From: Streptomyces sp. DG2A-72
Lineage (GTDB): Bacteria; Actinomycetota; Actinomycetes; Streptomycetales; Streptomycetaceae
Assembly: GCF_030499575.1 (NCBI RefSeq)
Contig: NZ_JASTLC010000001.1
Coordinates: 9,510,001-9,574,000, forward strand
Direction: 5' to 3'
DNA length: 64,000 nt
Below, piece after piece: positions 24,961 through 35,265 of the stretch (position 1 is the first letter of the stretch; each line of letters starts with the position of its first letter). Below the pieces are notes generated by a model. The model was not told the origin of the DNA. It was given only the letters and a program-made list of their open reading frames with translations, and did no database searches. Both the position numbers and the translations under genes were made by a program.

Positions 24961-25581
24961 TCAGCGCGGACGCAGGGCGGCGATCGCGACCACCGCGGGC
25001 ACGGTGATGAGCAGGACGAAGGTGAGCGGCGATGTGGCACCGTGCGTCGCCCGCTTGCGCGGTGCGGGGTGGTACGCCGGATAGCTCACCGGGGTCACGG
25101 ACGGACGCGGGGTCGGCTCGGCCGACGGTGTCGGTGTGGGGCTGGGTGGGGCTTTGGGTGCCGGCCGTGGGGCCGCGGGCTGCGGAGCCGGTGGGGCCGG
25201 AGGGGCCGGCGCGGGCGGCGGCTCGGGGGGCGGCGTCGGCCGTGGCTTCGGCGTGGGCGTCGGGTCCGGGGCGGGAGTGGGCTTCGGCGGCTCAGGAGTC
25301 GGCGTCGGCGTGGGTGTCGGCGTCGGCGTGGGAGTCGGCGTCGGTGTGGGCGCCGGGCACGAGGGGTGGGTGGGCCAGGTCGCGGGAGTGGGCCAGGTGG
25401 CGCTTTTGACGACCGCCACCGCCTCCGTGCCGCCGGGGCCGGTCGACGCGTACGCGCAGACATCGGCGACCGCCGTGCCCGCCGGGGCGCCGACGACCAT
25501 CCATGCCAGCGTGACGAGGGACAACACCCGTATGGCGATGGTGCCTTGGGTCGGTTCGGGTCCATGCACGACGAAGATCAT
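24961..25581 (-). CDS. Secreted Pro-Thr-rich stalk protein with C-terminal TM
   Basis: About 206 residues from ATG 25581. A hydrophobic signal (VLSLVTLAWMVVGAPAGTAV) is followed by a short Cys-containing segment and a long Pro-rich region with TPTPTPTPTPTP runs and PPAPAPPAPPAPQ, then a C-terminal TM (LTFVLLITVPAVVAIAAL) and an RPR tail. It looks like a cell-wall-spanning stalk anchored in the membrane. The start is uncertain because the frame stays open upstream. It is the first gene before the DUF4239 gene and is divergent from the SCO0930-like lipoprotein gene. Confidence 0.65.
   Translation of the reverse strand: MIFVVHGPEPTQGTIAIRVLSLVTLAWMVVGAPAGTAVADVCAYASTGPGGTEAVAVVKSATWPTPATWPTHPSCPAPTPTPTPTPTPTPTPTPTPEPPKPTPAPDPTPTPKPRPTPPPEPPPAPAPPAPPAPQPAAPRPAPKAPPSPTPTPSAEPTPRPSVTPVSYPAYHPAPRKRATHGATSPLTFVLLITVPAVVAIAALRPR
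25300..25356 (-). repeat. Short tandem repeat coding Thr-Pro
   Basis: Repeats of a GGCGTC/GGTGTC-type hexamer (plus-strand view) code the Thr-Pro run of the stalk protein. Such low-complexity tracts can change length by slippage. Confidence 0.6.
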
Positions 25582-25865
25582 GGGCCTTGGCGCACCGGCG
25601 TACGCCCGAGCGCCGGGGGATTGCCCCGAAGGAGGGACAGCAGGGCGTAGCCGGTTTGATCCGCGTGCGTTCGCGTGTCCGGGGATACGCACGCTCATGC
25701 GAGCGCCGTCGCGGCAGTGGCGCAGGTCGCGGGCGCTGTGTGGCACAGGTTTCGGAAAGAAATCCGCAGGGCGGTTGAACACAACGGCGGTCACTGCTCG
25801 TACATAGGACCGTGCGCGGCGCAGCAGGGCGCTGCAACATCCTTGCGATGATCGGGGAGTTGAAG
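25582..25865. promoter_or_regulatory. Divergent intergenic region, stalk protein and lipoprotein genes
   Basis: 284 bases separating the minus-strand stalk gene from the plus-strand lipoprotein gene. An AT-richer patch lies around 25745-25800. No operator or promoter could be fixed. Confidence 0.3.
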
Positions 25866-26840
25866 ATGAAGACCTCCTGGCGGAGCGCCTCACTCGTGGC
25901 GAGCGCTGCGGCTGTGCTGGCGCTGACGACGGCGTGCGGTCAGGAAAGCAGCCCGTCCGTGAGCCAGAACGTGGGCGCCACGGCCGCGGCCGGTGACTAC
26001 GGAACGGCAGGCGCCGGGGCCGGAGCCGGCACCGGAGCCCAGAACGAACAGGGCAACGCCAACCAGGCCTCGCTCGCAGGCCAGTTGGCCGTCTCCACCA
26101 ATGCGGAAGTCGGCAACATGGTGACCGACAGTGCGGGCATGACCCTGTACCGGTTCGACCAGGACACCGCCGAGCCGCCGAAGTCGAACTGTGACGGCGA
26201 CTGCGCCACGACCTGGCCGCCGGTCCCGGCGGACGACGCCACGGCCGGCGCCGGCATCGACAAGGCGCTGCTCGGCGAGGTCACCCGCGCCGACGGCACC
26301 AAGCAGCTGACCGTCGGCGGCTGGCCGGCGTACCGCTATGCGAAGGACACCACCCCCGGCGACGTCAAGGGCCAGGGTGTGGGCGGCAAGTGGTACGCGC
26401 TGGCGCCCGACGGCAAGAAGGCCCAGCAAGGCGGACAGGGCGGTGAGGCCGAGCAGGTCGGCCTGCCCGGGCTGTCCACCCGCAACGACCCCGAGCTCGG
26501 CGAGATCGTCGTCGACAAGAACGGCCACACGGTCTACCGCTTCCTGAAGGACTCGCCCTGGCCGATGAAGACGGCGTGCACCGGCGAGTGTCTGGAGAAG
26601 TGGCCGGTCATCGAGCCGGTCGACGCCAAGAACACCAAGGGCATCGATCTGAAGGGGTCCGGTCCCAGGGGTCAGGGTTATGTGGTCTTCGACCGGCCCG
26701 ACGGACTGAAGCAGCAGACCATCGACTGTGTCCCGATCTACACCTTCGCCGGTGACACGAAGCCCGGGGACACCAACGGCCAGGGTGTGGCCGGTGCTTG
26801 GTACGCCGTCGCACCCGACGGAAAGGCCGTGAAGGGCTGA
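25866..26840 (+). CDS. SCO0930-like lipoprotein with two COG4315 repeats
   Basis: A 324-residue lipoprotein from ATG 25866 (GGGGAG six bases upstream). Signal peptide with lipobox LALTTACGQE (Cys at about 24), then a disordered Ala/Gly linker, then two homologous domains: MVTDSAGMTLYRFDQDT with CDGDCATTWPPV, and IVVDKNGHTVYRFLKDS with CTGECLEKWPVI. Each domain carries a CxxxC pair and ends in a GQGVxGxWYAxAPDG motif. From memory this matches the S. coelicolor SCO0930 lipoprotein family. It is extracytoplasmic and its role is unknown. A strong terminator follows. Confidence 0.85.
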   Translation: MKTSWRSASLVASAAAVLALTTACGQESSPSVSQNVGATAAAGDYGTAGAGAGAGTGAQNEQGNANQASLAGQLAVSTNAEVGNMVTDSAGMTLYRFDQDTAEPPKSNCDGDCATTWPPVPADDATAGAGIDKALLGEVTRADGTKQLTVGGWPAYRYAKDTTPGDVKGQGVGGKWYALAPDGKKAQQGGQGGEAEQVGLPGLSTRNDPELGEIVVDKNGHTVYRFLKDSPWPMKTACTGECLEKWPVIEPVDAKNTKGIDLKGSGPRGQGYVVFDRPDGLKQQTIDCVPIYTFAGDTKPGDTNGQGVAGAWYAVAPDGKAVKG

Positions 26841-26869
26841 CCACAGCCTTCCGGCTTCCGCCACCGACC

Positions 26870-26914
26870 CCGGTCCACCCCCTCCGCACCGCACGGAGGG
26901 GGCGGACCGGTTTT
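26870..26914 (+). terminator. Rho-independent terminator
   Basis: A 17-bp stem with one mismatch (CCGGTCCACCCCCTCCG with CGGAGGGGGCGGACCGG), a 7-base loop, and TTTT right after it at 26911-26914. It ends the lipoprotein transcript. Confidence 0.85.
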
Positions 26915-27153
26915 GCCGTAATTCACCGTATCTCTTCATATTCTTCGTGACTCTTCACCGTGCTTGGGCACTCCTGGGAACTCTCCGGAACGCCTCGGAC
27001 ACTTTTAGTAGAGGCGATACAGGGCATCAATTCGGCACGTGCCGCAGGCAGTGACCGGGAACGGATGGTCAATTTCCGTTTCCGCTCGCTCCTTTGGCGG
27101 GCGATCAGTAGCCTCAGCTCGAACACCGGATCGCCTACGCCTTGGAGAGATTG
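26915..27153. promoter_or_regulatory. Intergenic region upstream of methyltransferase/c-di-GMP operon
   Basis: About 240 bases of below-average GC content, which should contain the promoter of the downstream operon. No clear -35/-10 pair or operator was identified. GGAGAGA at 27144-27150 is the ribosome-binding site of the next gene. Confidence 0.35.
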
Positions 27154-27966
27154 ATGGAGCGTCCCGCCTGGGCCCCACGGAGCATCGACATCTCGGTGCC
27201 GAGCGTGTCCCGGATCTACGACTTCTACCTGGGCGGTTCGCACAACTTCGAGGTCGACCGGGAGGCGGCCCGCAGGGCCATGGAGTTCATGCCGGGACTC
27301 CCCAAGATCATGCAGGCGAACCGGGCGTTCATGCGCCGCGCGGTGCGCTTCGCCGCCGACGAGGGCATCACCCAGTTCCTGGACATCGGCTCGGGCATCC
27401 CGACCTTCGGCAACGTCCACGAGGTGGCCCAGGCGGCAAGCCCCGGCGCGCATGTCGTCTACGTCGACCACGACCCGGTGGCCGTCGCGCACAGCCAGGC
27501 GGTCCTCGAGGGCAACACCGACACCGACGTGGTCGCGGCCGACCTGCGCAAGCCCCAGGAGATCCTCGCCGCCTCCCAGGTGCGGCGACTGATCGACCTG
27601 AACCGCCCAGTGGCGCTGCTTCTCGTTGCCATACTGCACTTCGTGGAAGACGCGGACGACCCGTACGGAGCGGTGGCCGAACTGCGCGACGCGCTCGCGC
27701 CCGGCAGCCTGCTGATCCTCACACATGCCTCGTACGAGGGAATCCCCCTCCCGCCGGAGCGGGCCGAGGGCACGGTGGGCGTATACAAGGACATTCGCAA
27801 CCCGCTGATCATGCGCTCGCGCGAGGAGATCGCGCAGTTCTTCGAGGGGTACGACATGGTGGAACCCGGACTGGTGGCTATGCCGCGCTGGCGGCCGGAC
27901 ACCGCGCCGGAGGACGAGGATCCGTATGCCTTCTCCGGTTTCGCCGGCGTGGGGCGTACGGCGTGA
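27154..27966 (+). CDS. SAM-dependent methyltransferase (DUF574 family)
   Basis: A 270-residue protein of the streptomycete DUF574 methyltransferase family: IDISVPSVSRIYDFYLGGSH at the start, then the SAM-binding FLDIGSGIPTFGNVHEVAQ, VYVDHDPVAVAHS and a DLRxPQEIL block. Substrates of the family are unknown. ATG 27154 is preferred because GGAGAGA lies four bases before it; TTG 27151 and 27142 are in frame. Its stop overlaps the GTG of the GGDEF-EAL gene (GTGA), so the two are translationally coupled. Confidence 0.87.
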   Translation: MERPAWAPRSIDISVPSVSRIYDFYLGGSHNFEVDREAARRAMEFMPGLPKIMQANRAFMRRAVRFAADEGITQFLDIGSGIPTFGNVHEVAQAASPGAHVVYVDHDPVAVAHSQAVLEGNTDTDVVAADLRKPQEILAASQVRRLIDLNRPVALLLVAILHFVEDADDPYGAVAELRDALAPGSLLILTHASYEGIPLPPERAEGTVGVYKDIRNPLIMRSREEIAQFFEGYDMVEPGLVAMPRWRPDTAPEDEDPYAFSGFAGVGRTA

Positions 27967-30107
27967 GCGCGGAGCCGGACGGGCCGGAGGACAGACTGCG
28001 CCGGTTCGCGACGATCTGGAGCCGGGCGGTGTTCCCGGTGACCTCGACGTCGCTGACCCGGGCCGAGCTGGAGGAGCAACTGCTGCCGCTCGCCCGGCGG
28101 TTGAGCGAGGCGCTGCGGGCCAGGACCTTCCAGGCGGACGAGGCGCGGGCGGTGGGCGCCGCGCTGGTCGCCGTGCACTGCACCGACCCGGAGGCGCTCA
28201 GCCGCACCCTGGACTGCGTCGACGCCTACCTGGTGCTGTACTGCGGCGGGGACGGCACGCAGGACCAACTGCGCGCGCGTTCCTCGCGGTTGCAGCACGC
28301 CATGGCCGCCGGGTTCGCCACGGCGCTGCGTGAGCGGACGCTCGTCGAGCAGGAGGCGATCTCCTCGGCCGCGCTGAAGGCGCAGGGCGTGGTGGCGCAG
28401 GCCCTGCACGCGACCGAGGCCCGCTTCCGCGCGGTCTTCGAGGGCGCCGCCATAGGGATCGGGATCGCCGACCTGGAGGGCAACATACTGCAGGTCAACG
28501 GGGCGTTGGTGCGCATGTTCGGCGGCGCCGAGCAGATGGTGCGCACCCGCAACGTGATGGAGTGGACCCACCCCGAGGACGCGCCTCAGGTGTGGCGGCT
28601 GTACGAGGAACTCGTGCGCGGCGAGCGCGAGCACTACCACGTGGAGAAGGCGTTCTACCGTCCCGACGGAACGGTCCTGTGGACCAATCTGACGGTCTCG
28701 CTGCTCCGCGACGCCGACGGCAACCCCGAGTACCAGCTCGCCCTGATGGAGGACACCACCGAGCGGCGGCTGCTCAACCTCCGGCTGCGCTACGAGGCGA
28801 CGCACGACGCGCTCACCGGGCTGCCCAACCGCACGCTGTTCTTCGAGCGCCTGGACAAGGCCCTCACCGCGGGCGAGGGCCAGCGCTTCGGCCTGTGCTA
28901 TCTCGACCTCGACGGCTTCAAGACCATCAACGACAGCCTCGGTCACGCGGCCGGCGACCGGCTGCTCGTCGAGGTCGCCGACCGGCTGCAGTCCTGCGCG
29001 ACCGCGCCCGGCGAGATGGTCGCCCGGCTCGGCGGCGACGAGTTCGTGGCGCTGACCACAGGCACCGACACCGAGCGCGAGGTCGACGAGCTGGCCGCGC
29101 GCATCATGAACGCGCTGGTCGCCCCGATCAGCGTCGACGGCCGGGAGCTGACCGTGCGCGGCAGCATCGGCATCGTCGAAGGGCCGGCGGGGGAGCGGAG
29201 CGCGGCCGAGGTGCTGCGCAGCGCCGACATCACCATGTACCGCGCCAAGTCGGCGGGCGGCAACCGCTTCGAGCTGGCCGACGCCGAGGCCGACGCCCGC
29301 GCCATCACCCGGCACGGGCTCACCACCTCACTGCCGACGGCCCTGGACCGTGGCGAGTTCTTCATCGAGTACCAGCCGCTGGTCCACCTCGGCGACGGCA
29401 GCGTCCGCGGGGCCGAGGCGCTGGTGCGCTGGCTGCATCCGCAGCACGGTGTCCTCAGCCCGGACCGGTTCATTCCGCTCGCCGAGCACACAGGGCTGAT
29501 CGTTCCGCTGGGCCGCTGGGTGCTGGAGCAGTCGGTGCGCCAGGCCCGCGAATGGCGGGAGCGGTACGGCGCGACCGGGGCCGGTGGCCCGCTGCGCATC
29601 AACGTCAACCTCTCGCCCTGCCAGCTCACGCATCCCGGACTGGTCCAGGACACCGTCGACATCCTGGAGCGCGCGGGCGTCGCACCCGACGCGCTCTGCC
29701 TGGAGGTGACCGAGTCGGCGTTGATCGGCGCCGACGACGACCTGCTCAAGCCGTTGCGCCGACTGGCCGAGATGGGCGTCGACATCGCCCTGGACGACTT
29801 CGGCACCGGCTACTCGAACCTTGCCAATCTGCGCCGGCTGCCGGTGAGCATCCTCAAGCTGGATCGGTCCTTCACCCAGAGCATGCAGCGCTTCCCGGCG
29901 GACTCCGTCGACCTCAAGATCGTCGAAGGGATCGTTTCTCTCGCCCACAGCCTGAACCTCGCGGTGACGGTGGAGGGCGTGGAGACGGGCGCCCAGGCCG
30001 AGCAGCTCCGGATATTGGGCTGCGACACGGCTCAGGGCTGGTACTACGCCCGCCCGGGCCCGCCGGAGCGGCTGCACGAGCTGGCGCTGGTGGACGCGAC
30101 GGGGTGA
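27963..30107 (+). CDS. rmdA: PAS-GGDEF-EAL c-di-GMP protein, RmdA-like
   Basis: A 714-residue cytosolic protein from GTG 27963. Residues 1-145 are helical with no known domain. PAS spans about 152-270 (ARFRAVFEGAAIGIGIADLE). GGDEF spans about 280-445 with intact ARLGGDEFVAL. EAL spans about 460-705 with AEALVRWLHP, LCLEVTESAL, DDFGTGYSNL and VEGVET, all key residues present. Both cyclase and phosphodiesterase activities are therefore possible, as for S. coelicolor RmdA. The neighbourhood (SCO0930-like lipoprotein before it, LysR and sdh after it) fits the SCO0928 locus as I remember it. Ortholog status should be checked. Confidence 0.8.
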   Translation: MSAEPDGPEDRLRRFATIWSRAVFPVTSTSLTRAELEEQLLPLARRLSEALRARTFQADEARAVGAALVAVHCTDPEALSRTLDCVDAYLVLYCGGDGTQDQLRARSSRLQHAMAAGFATALRERTLVEQEAISSAALKAQGVVAQALHATEARFRAVFEGAAIGIGIADLEGNILQVNGALVRMFGGAEQMVRTRNVMEWTHPEDAPQVWRLYEELVRGEREHYHVEKAFYRPDGTVLWTNLTVSLLRDADGNPEYQLALMEDTTERRLLNLRLRYEATHDALTGLPNRTLFFERLDKALTAGEGQRFGLCYLDLDGFKTINDSLGHAAGDRLLVEVADRLQSCATAPGEMVARLGGDEFVALTTGTDTEREVDELAARIMNALVAPISVDGRELTVRGSIGIVEGPAGERSAAEVLRSADITMYRAKSAGGNRFELADAEADARAITRHGLTTSLPTALDRGEFFIEYQPLVHLGDGSVRGAEALVRWLHPQHGVLSPDRFIPLAEHTGLIVPLGRWVLEQSVRQAREWRERYGATGAGGPLRINVNLSPCQLTHPGLVQDTVDILERAGVAPDALCLEVTESALIGADDDLLKPLRRLAEMGVDIALDDFGTGYSNLANLRRLPVSILKLDRSFTQSMQRFPADSVDLKIVEGIVSLAHSLNLAVTVEGVETGAQAEQLRILGCDTAQGWYYARPGPPERLHELALVDATG

Positions 30108-30111
30108 GCCT

Positions 30112-30555
30112 TCACGGTCGTACGGCCTCGGCCACCGTCGTGGCGGCGCGGACCAGCGCCGCCGTGGCCGTCGACCGGGACTGCCGCGGCCAGGCGATGA
30201 CGAGGACCGCGGGCGGAGCGTCCAGCACCGGCCGGCCTCGCCCAGTCCGACGAGCGTGAGCAGTTGGGCGAGGTCGTGGCCCCTGCTGCGCATCGCGCGA
30301 AGGTACGGGCCCACCGTGCCGGGGCCCAGGTCGAGGTCGGCGAGGGTCAACTGCTCGCGGGCGGCGAGCGCCGCGACACGCGGCTCGGTGGTCAGCGCCT
30401 CGGTGTCCAGGCCGGTGCGGTCGAACGGCTCGTAGATCAGCGCCTCGTCGGCTTCACCCTGGCGCAGGAGCCCCGGCTGTTCGAGCCGGCCGCTCAGCTG
30501 GACCGAGACCGGGACGGCCGCCTCCTCCGACGCGTAGCGCGCCGTCCAGCGGCCT
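30112..30555 (-). pseudogene. LysR regulator remnant (effector domain only)
   Basis: The minus strand reads as the C-terminal half of a LysR protein: EPFDRTGLDTEALTTEPRVA, then PYLRAMRSRGHDLAQLLTLV with GLGEAG, then in another frame VLDAPPAVLVIAWPRQSRST and a normal end. The stretch joining the two parts (normally about 20-25 residues with the LLPESV-type loop) is missing, and the DNA-binding domain is absent. It is a decayed gene next to an intact LysR gene of the same orientation. Confidence 0.7.
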
Positions 30556-30575
30556 CCAGCGCGTCCTCAGTAGAA

Positions 30576-30640
30576 CGCGCCCCAAAGGGGCGCGGGGAAC
30601 TGCGCGACCAGCCACAACGAGCCCGCAGACGAACGACGAC
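30576..30640. repeat. Streptomyces dispersed intergenic repeat
   Basis: GCGCCCCAAAGGGGCGCGGG followed by GAACTGCGCGACCAGCCAC and a GCCCGCAGACGAA tail. This is the common streptomycete intergenic repeat type (CGCCCCTTTAGGGGCGCGGGGAACTGCGCGA). Its first 17 bases form a 7-bp hairpin with a 3-base loop. It lies between the LysR remnant and the intact LysR gene and may act as a terminator. Confidence 0.65.
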
Positions 30641-30669
30641 CATCGCTGCCCGTCCCGCGAAACGCACCG

Positions 30670-31554
30670 TCAACGCTCCAGAAGCATCCGCTGCAACTCC
30701 CGTGCCGCCCGCGGCGGAGCCACATCGCTGCGATGCGCCAGCGCGATCGTCCGATGCAGCCCGGGCCGGGCCAGCGGGGTCACCCGCAGCCCGTGCCCGG
30801 ACCGCGTGGCCACCATGCGCGGCACGACGGCCAGCCCCAACCCGGCACGTACGAAGCCCAGGACCGCGTCCATCTCCCCGCCCTCCACCGCGAAGTCCGG
30901 CTCGAACCCAGCGGAGCGACACGCGGCCACGGTCAGTTCGCGCAGGTCGTAGCCGTGCCGGAACATCACAAGCCGTTCGCCCTCCAGGTCGGCGATGCGC
31001 ACGGCACGCCGGCCGTGGCCGGGCCTGGGGGCGTCCGGCGAGGAGACCACGACCAGGTCCTCGCGCAGCAGCTCCACCGAGGTGAGCGCCGGGGAGGGCG
31101 TCGGCAGCGGCAGGACGATCAGCGCGAGGTCGAGGGCGCCGCGCGCGAGTTCCCGTACGAGATCGTGCGAGCCGCCTTCCTCGATCATCAGCCGGATGCC
31201 GGGATAGCGGTCGTGGAAGGCGCGCAGCACGTCCGGCAGCAGGCCGGTGCACAGGCTCGGCGTCGCGCCCAGCCGGACCCGGCCGCTGCGCAGCTGCACC
31301 AGCTCCTGCACCTCGTGCCGGGCCGTGTCCGCGTCGGCCAGGATCCGGCGGGCCAGCGGCAGCAGCGCCTCGCCCGCGTCGGTGAGCGTGATGTTGCCGC
31401 GCGCCCGCAGGAACAGATCCGCCCCCAGCTCCCGCTCCAGCGCCTTGATCTGCTGGGAGAGGGACGGCTGCGCCACGTGGACCAGATCGGCGGCCCGGGT
31501 GAAGTGCCGCGTCTCGGCGACCGCCACGAAGTACTGGAGCTGCTGGAACTGCAT
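30670..31554 (-). CDS. LysR family regulator divergent from sdhCAB
   Basis: A 294-residue LysR protein. DNA-binding part: MQFQQLQYFVAVAETRHFTR then VAQPSLSQQIKALERELGAD. Effector domain: VRLGATPSLCTGLLPDVLRA, IRLMIEEGGSHDLVRELA, ALIVLPLP and VEGGEMDAVLGFVRAGLGLA. ATG 31554 is the family start; earlier starts have no homology. It is divergent from sdhC, 83 bases away, with an ATAG-N7-CTAT dyad just before its start. It probably regulates itself and the succinate dehydrogenase operon. The inducer is unknown. Confidence 0.88.
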   Translation of the reverse strand: MQFQQLQYFVAVAETRHFTRAADLVHVAQPSLSQQIKALERELGADLFLRARGNITLTDAGEALLPLARRILADADTARHEVQELVQLRSGRVRLGATPSLCTGLLPDVLRAFHDRYPGIRLMIEEGGSHDLVRELARGALDLALIVLPLPTPSPALTSVELLREDLVVVSSPDAPRPGHGRRAVRIADLEGERLVMFRHGYDLRELTVAACRSAGFEPDFAVEGGEMDAVLGFVRAGLGLAVVPRMVATRSGHGLRVTPLARPGLHRTIALAHRSDVAPPRAARELQRMLLER

Positions 31555-31563
31555 AGCCCTACG

Positions 31564-31578
31564 ATAGCCATCACCTAT
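31564..31578. promoter_or_regulatory. LysR operator dyad ATAG-N7-CTAT
   Basis: ATAGCCATCACCTAT is a T-N11-A dyad of the LysR type, and its ATAG-N7-CTAT form equals one OxyR-style half operator. It lies 10 bases before the LysR ATG and 60 bases before sdhC, placed to control both. Confidence 0.6.
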
Positions 31579-31599
31579 GGAATCGAGCCGGACCATGTC

Positions 31600-31629
31600 T
31601 TGGACCGATCGGCTGCCTGGGCCTAGCGT
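31600..31629 (+). promoter_or_regulatory. Probable sdhC promoter (leaderless)
   Basis: TTGGAC at 31600-31605 and TAGCGT at 31624-31629 are 18 bp apart. The sdhC ATG at 31638 lies 8 bases past the -10, so transcription would start at or next to the start codon. No ribosome-binding site precedes the ATG, which fits a leaderless message. Confidence 0.55.
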
Positions 31630-31637
31630 TTTGCCAC

Positions 31638-32344
31638 ATGGCTCTGGTAACGCGGACGGACCGACGGCCGTCCATGGCACGCACGGTGTGGGACAGCTCC
31701 GTCGGCAAGAAGACCGTGATGGCGGTCAGCGGTCTGATCATGCTGCTGTACCTGGTCGTCCACATGATCGGAAACCTGAAGATCTTCTTCGGGCCCGGCG
31801 AGTTCAACCACTACGCGCACTGGCTGCGCACCGTCGGCGAGCCGTTCATGCACTACGAGTGGACGCTCTGGCTCATCCGTGTCGTCCTCGTGGTCGCGGT
31901 CGTCGCCCACGCCACCTCCGCCTACCAGCTCAGCCGCCGCGACATCAGGGCGCGCCCCAGCAAGTACGTGCACAAGAAGCCGCGGGCCAGCTACGCGACG
32001 CGCACCATGCGCTGGGGCGGGATCATCCTCGGCCTGTTCATCGTCTGGCACATCCTCGACCTGACGACCGGAACCGTGCACTCCGGCGGCTTCCAGGAGG
32101 GCCACCCGTACCAGAACGTCGTGGACACCTTCTCCACCTGGTACGGCAACGTCATCTACCTCGTCGCGATGCTCGCCCTCGGCCTGCACATCCAGCACGG
32201 CTTCTGGAGCGCCGCTCAGACCCTCGGCGCCGGCAGCCGCACCCGCGACCGCGCCCTGAAGACCACTGCCAACGCCCTCGCGCTGCTTCTCACGGTCGGC
32301 TTCATCGCCGTACCCGTGGGTGTCATGACTGGAGTCGTGAGCTG

Positions 32345-32345
<1 letters not shown>
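31638..32345 (+). CDS. sdhC: Succinate dehydrogenase/fumarate reductase cytochrome b subunit
   Basis: A 235-residue five-helix membrane protein of the Bacillus/Wolinella type that replaces separate SdhC and SdhD. Haem-ligand histidines are expected in [35 protein letters not shown] and [14 protein letters not shown]. It anchors the complex and passes electrons to menaquinone. ATG 31638 gives a 12-residue tail before [13 protein letters not shown] at 31674, which could also be the start. Its stop overlaps the sdhA ATG (TGATG). Confidence 0.92.
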
Positions 32346-34287
<1,942 letters not shown>

Positions 34288-34291
<4 letters not shown>

Positions 34292-35037
34292 AGCTCACCC
34301 TGCGCGTCTGGCGGCAGCAGAACGCCGACGCCGAAGGCGCCATGTCCACATACGAGGTGGACGGCATCTCCTCCGACATGTCCTTCCTGGAGATGCTCGA
34401 CACGCTCAACGAGGAACTCATCCTCAAGGGCGAGGACCCGGTCGCCTTCGACCACGACTGCCGCGAGGGCATCTGCGGCGCCTGCTCGCTCGTCATCAAC
34501 GGCGACGCCCACGGACCCGAGCGCACCACCACCTGCCAACTGCACATGCGGTCCTTCAAGGACGGCGACACGATCGACATCGAGCCGTGGCGGGCCTCCG
34601 CCTTCCCGGTGATCAAGGACCTGGTGGTGGACCGGACCGCGTTCGACCGGATCATCCAGGCGGGCGGCTACATCACCGCCCCGACCGGCTCCGCGCCGGA
34701 AGCCCACGCCACCCCCGTACCGAAGCCGGACGCCGACTTCGCCTTCGAGCACGCCGAGTGCATCGGCTGCGGCGCCTGTGTGGCCGCCTGCCCGAACGGC
34801 GCGGCGATGCTGTTCACGTCGGCGAAGATCAACCACCTGAACGTGCTGCCGCAGGGCGCGCCGGAGCGCGAGACCCGGGTGCTCGACATGGTGGCGCAGA
34901 TGGACGAGGAGGGCTTCGGTGGGTGCACGCTCACCGGAGAGTGTGCCACCGCGTGTCCGAAGGGCATCCCGCTGGTGTCCATCACGAGCATGAACAAGGA
35001 GTGGCTGCGCGCGACGCGGAAGGTGGCCGGGCGCTAG
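34288..35037 (+). CDS. sdhB: Succinate dehydrogenase/fumarate reductase iron-sulfur subunit
   Basis: A 249-residue iron-sulfur protein. The [2Fe-2S] ligands lie in [11 protein letters not shown] with a later TTTCQLHM, the [4Fe-4S] in [15 protein letters not shown], and the [3Fe-4S]/third set in [15 protein letters not shown]. The N-terminal [13 protein letters not shown] is typical of the actinobacterial non-classical SDH type. It passes electrons from the flavin to the cytochrome b. ATG 34288 overlaps the sdhA stop (ATGA). A terminator hairpin follows. Confidence 0.94.
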
Positions 35038-35078
35038 ACGCCGCAGTTCAAGGAACGTTCGCCGACAGGGTGCGGACG

Positions 35079-35114
35079 GGCGGGACCGGGGTGGTGCTCA
35101 GGCCCGGTCCCGCC
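35079..35114 (+). terminator. Terminator hairpin after sdhCAB
   Basis: A perfect 12-bp stem GGCGGGACCGGG/CCCGGTCCCGCC around a 12-base loop, 42 bases past the sdhB stop. No T tract. Confidence 0.7.
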
Positions 35115-35265
35115 AGGCACCCCTGGCATTCAACAAGCCCACACCCGCTCTCCCTTCGCGGGTCACGCGCACGACGCCCGCCATGGGAAGAACTGTTGCG
35201 GCCGGACGAAGTGAACCGGCCAGCAAGCCGCTCAGCCGTCCCCGGCCCGTGTTCAGGAGAGTGCC

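Noticed and set aside
25300..25356. Tandem hexamers considered as a regulatory repeat
   Set aside because: They lie inside a coding frame and encode a Thr-Pro run.
31564..31578. A true OxyR operator
   Set aside because: OxyR needs two or more ATAG-N7-CTAT sites in tandem. Only one is present, so a single LysR dyad is the safer call.
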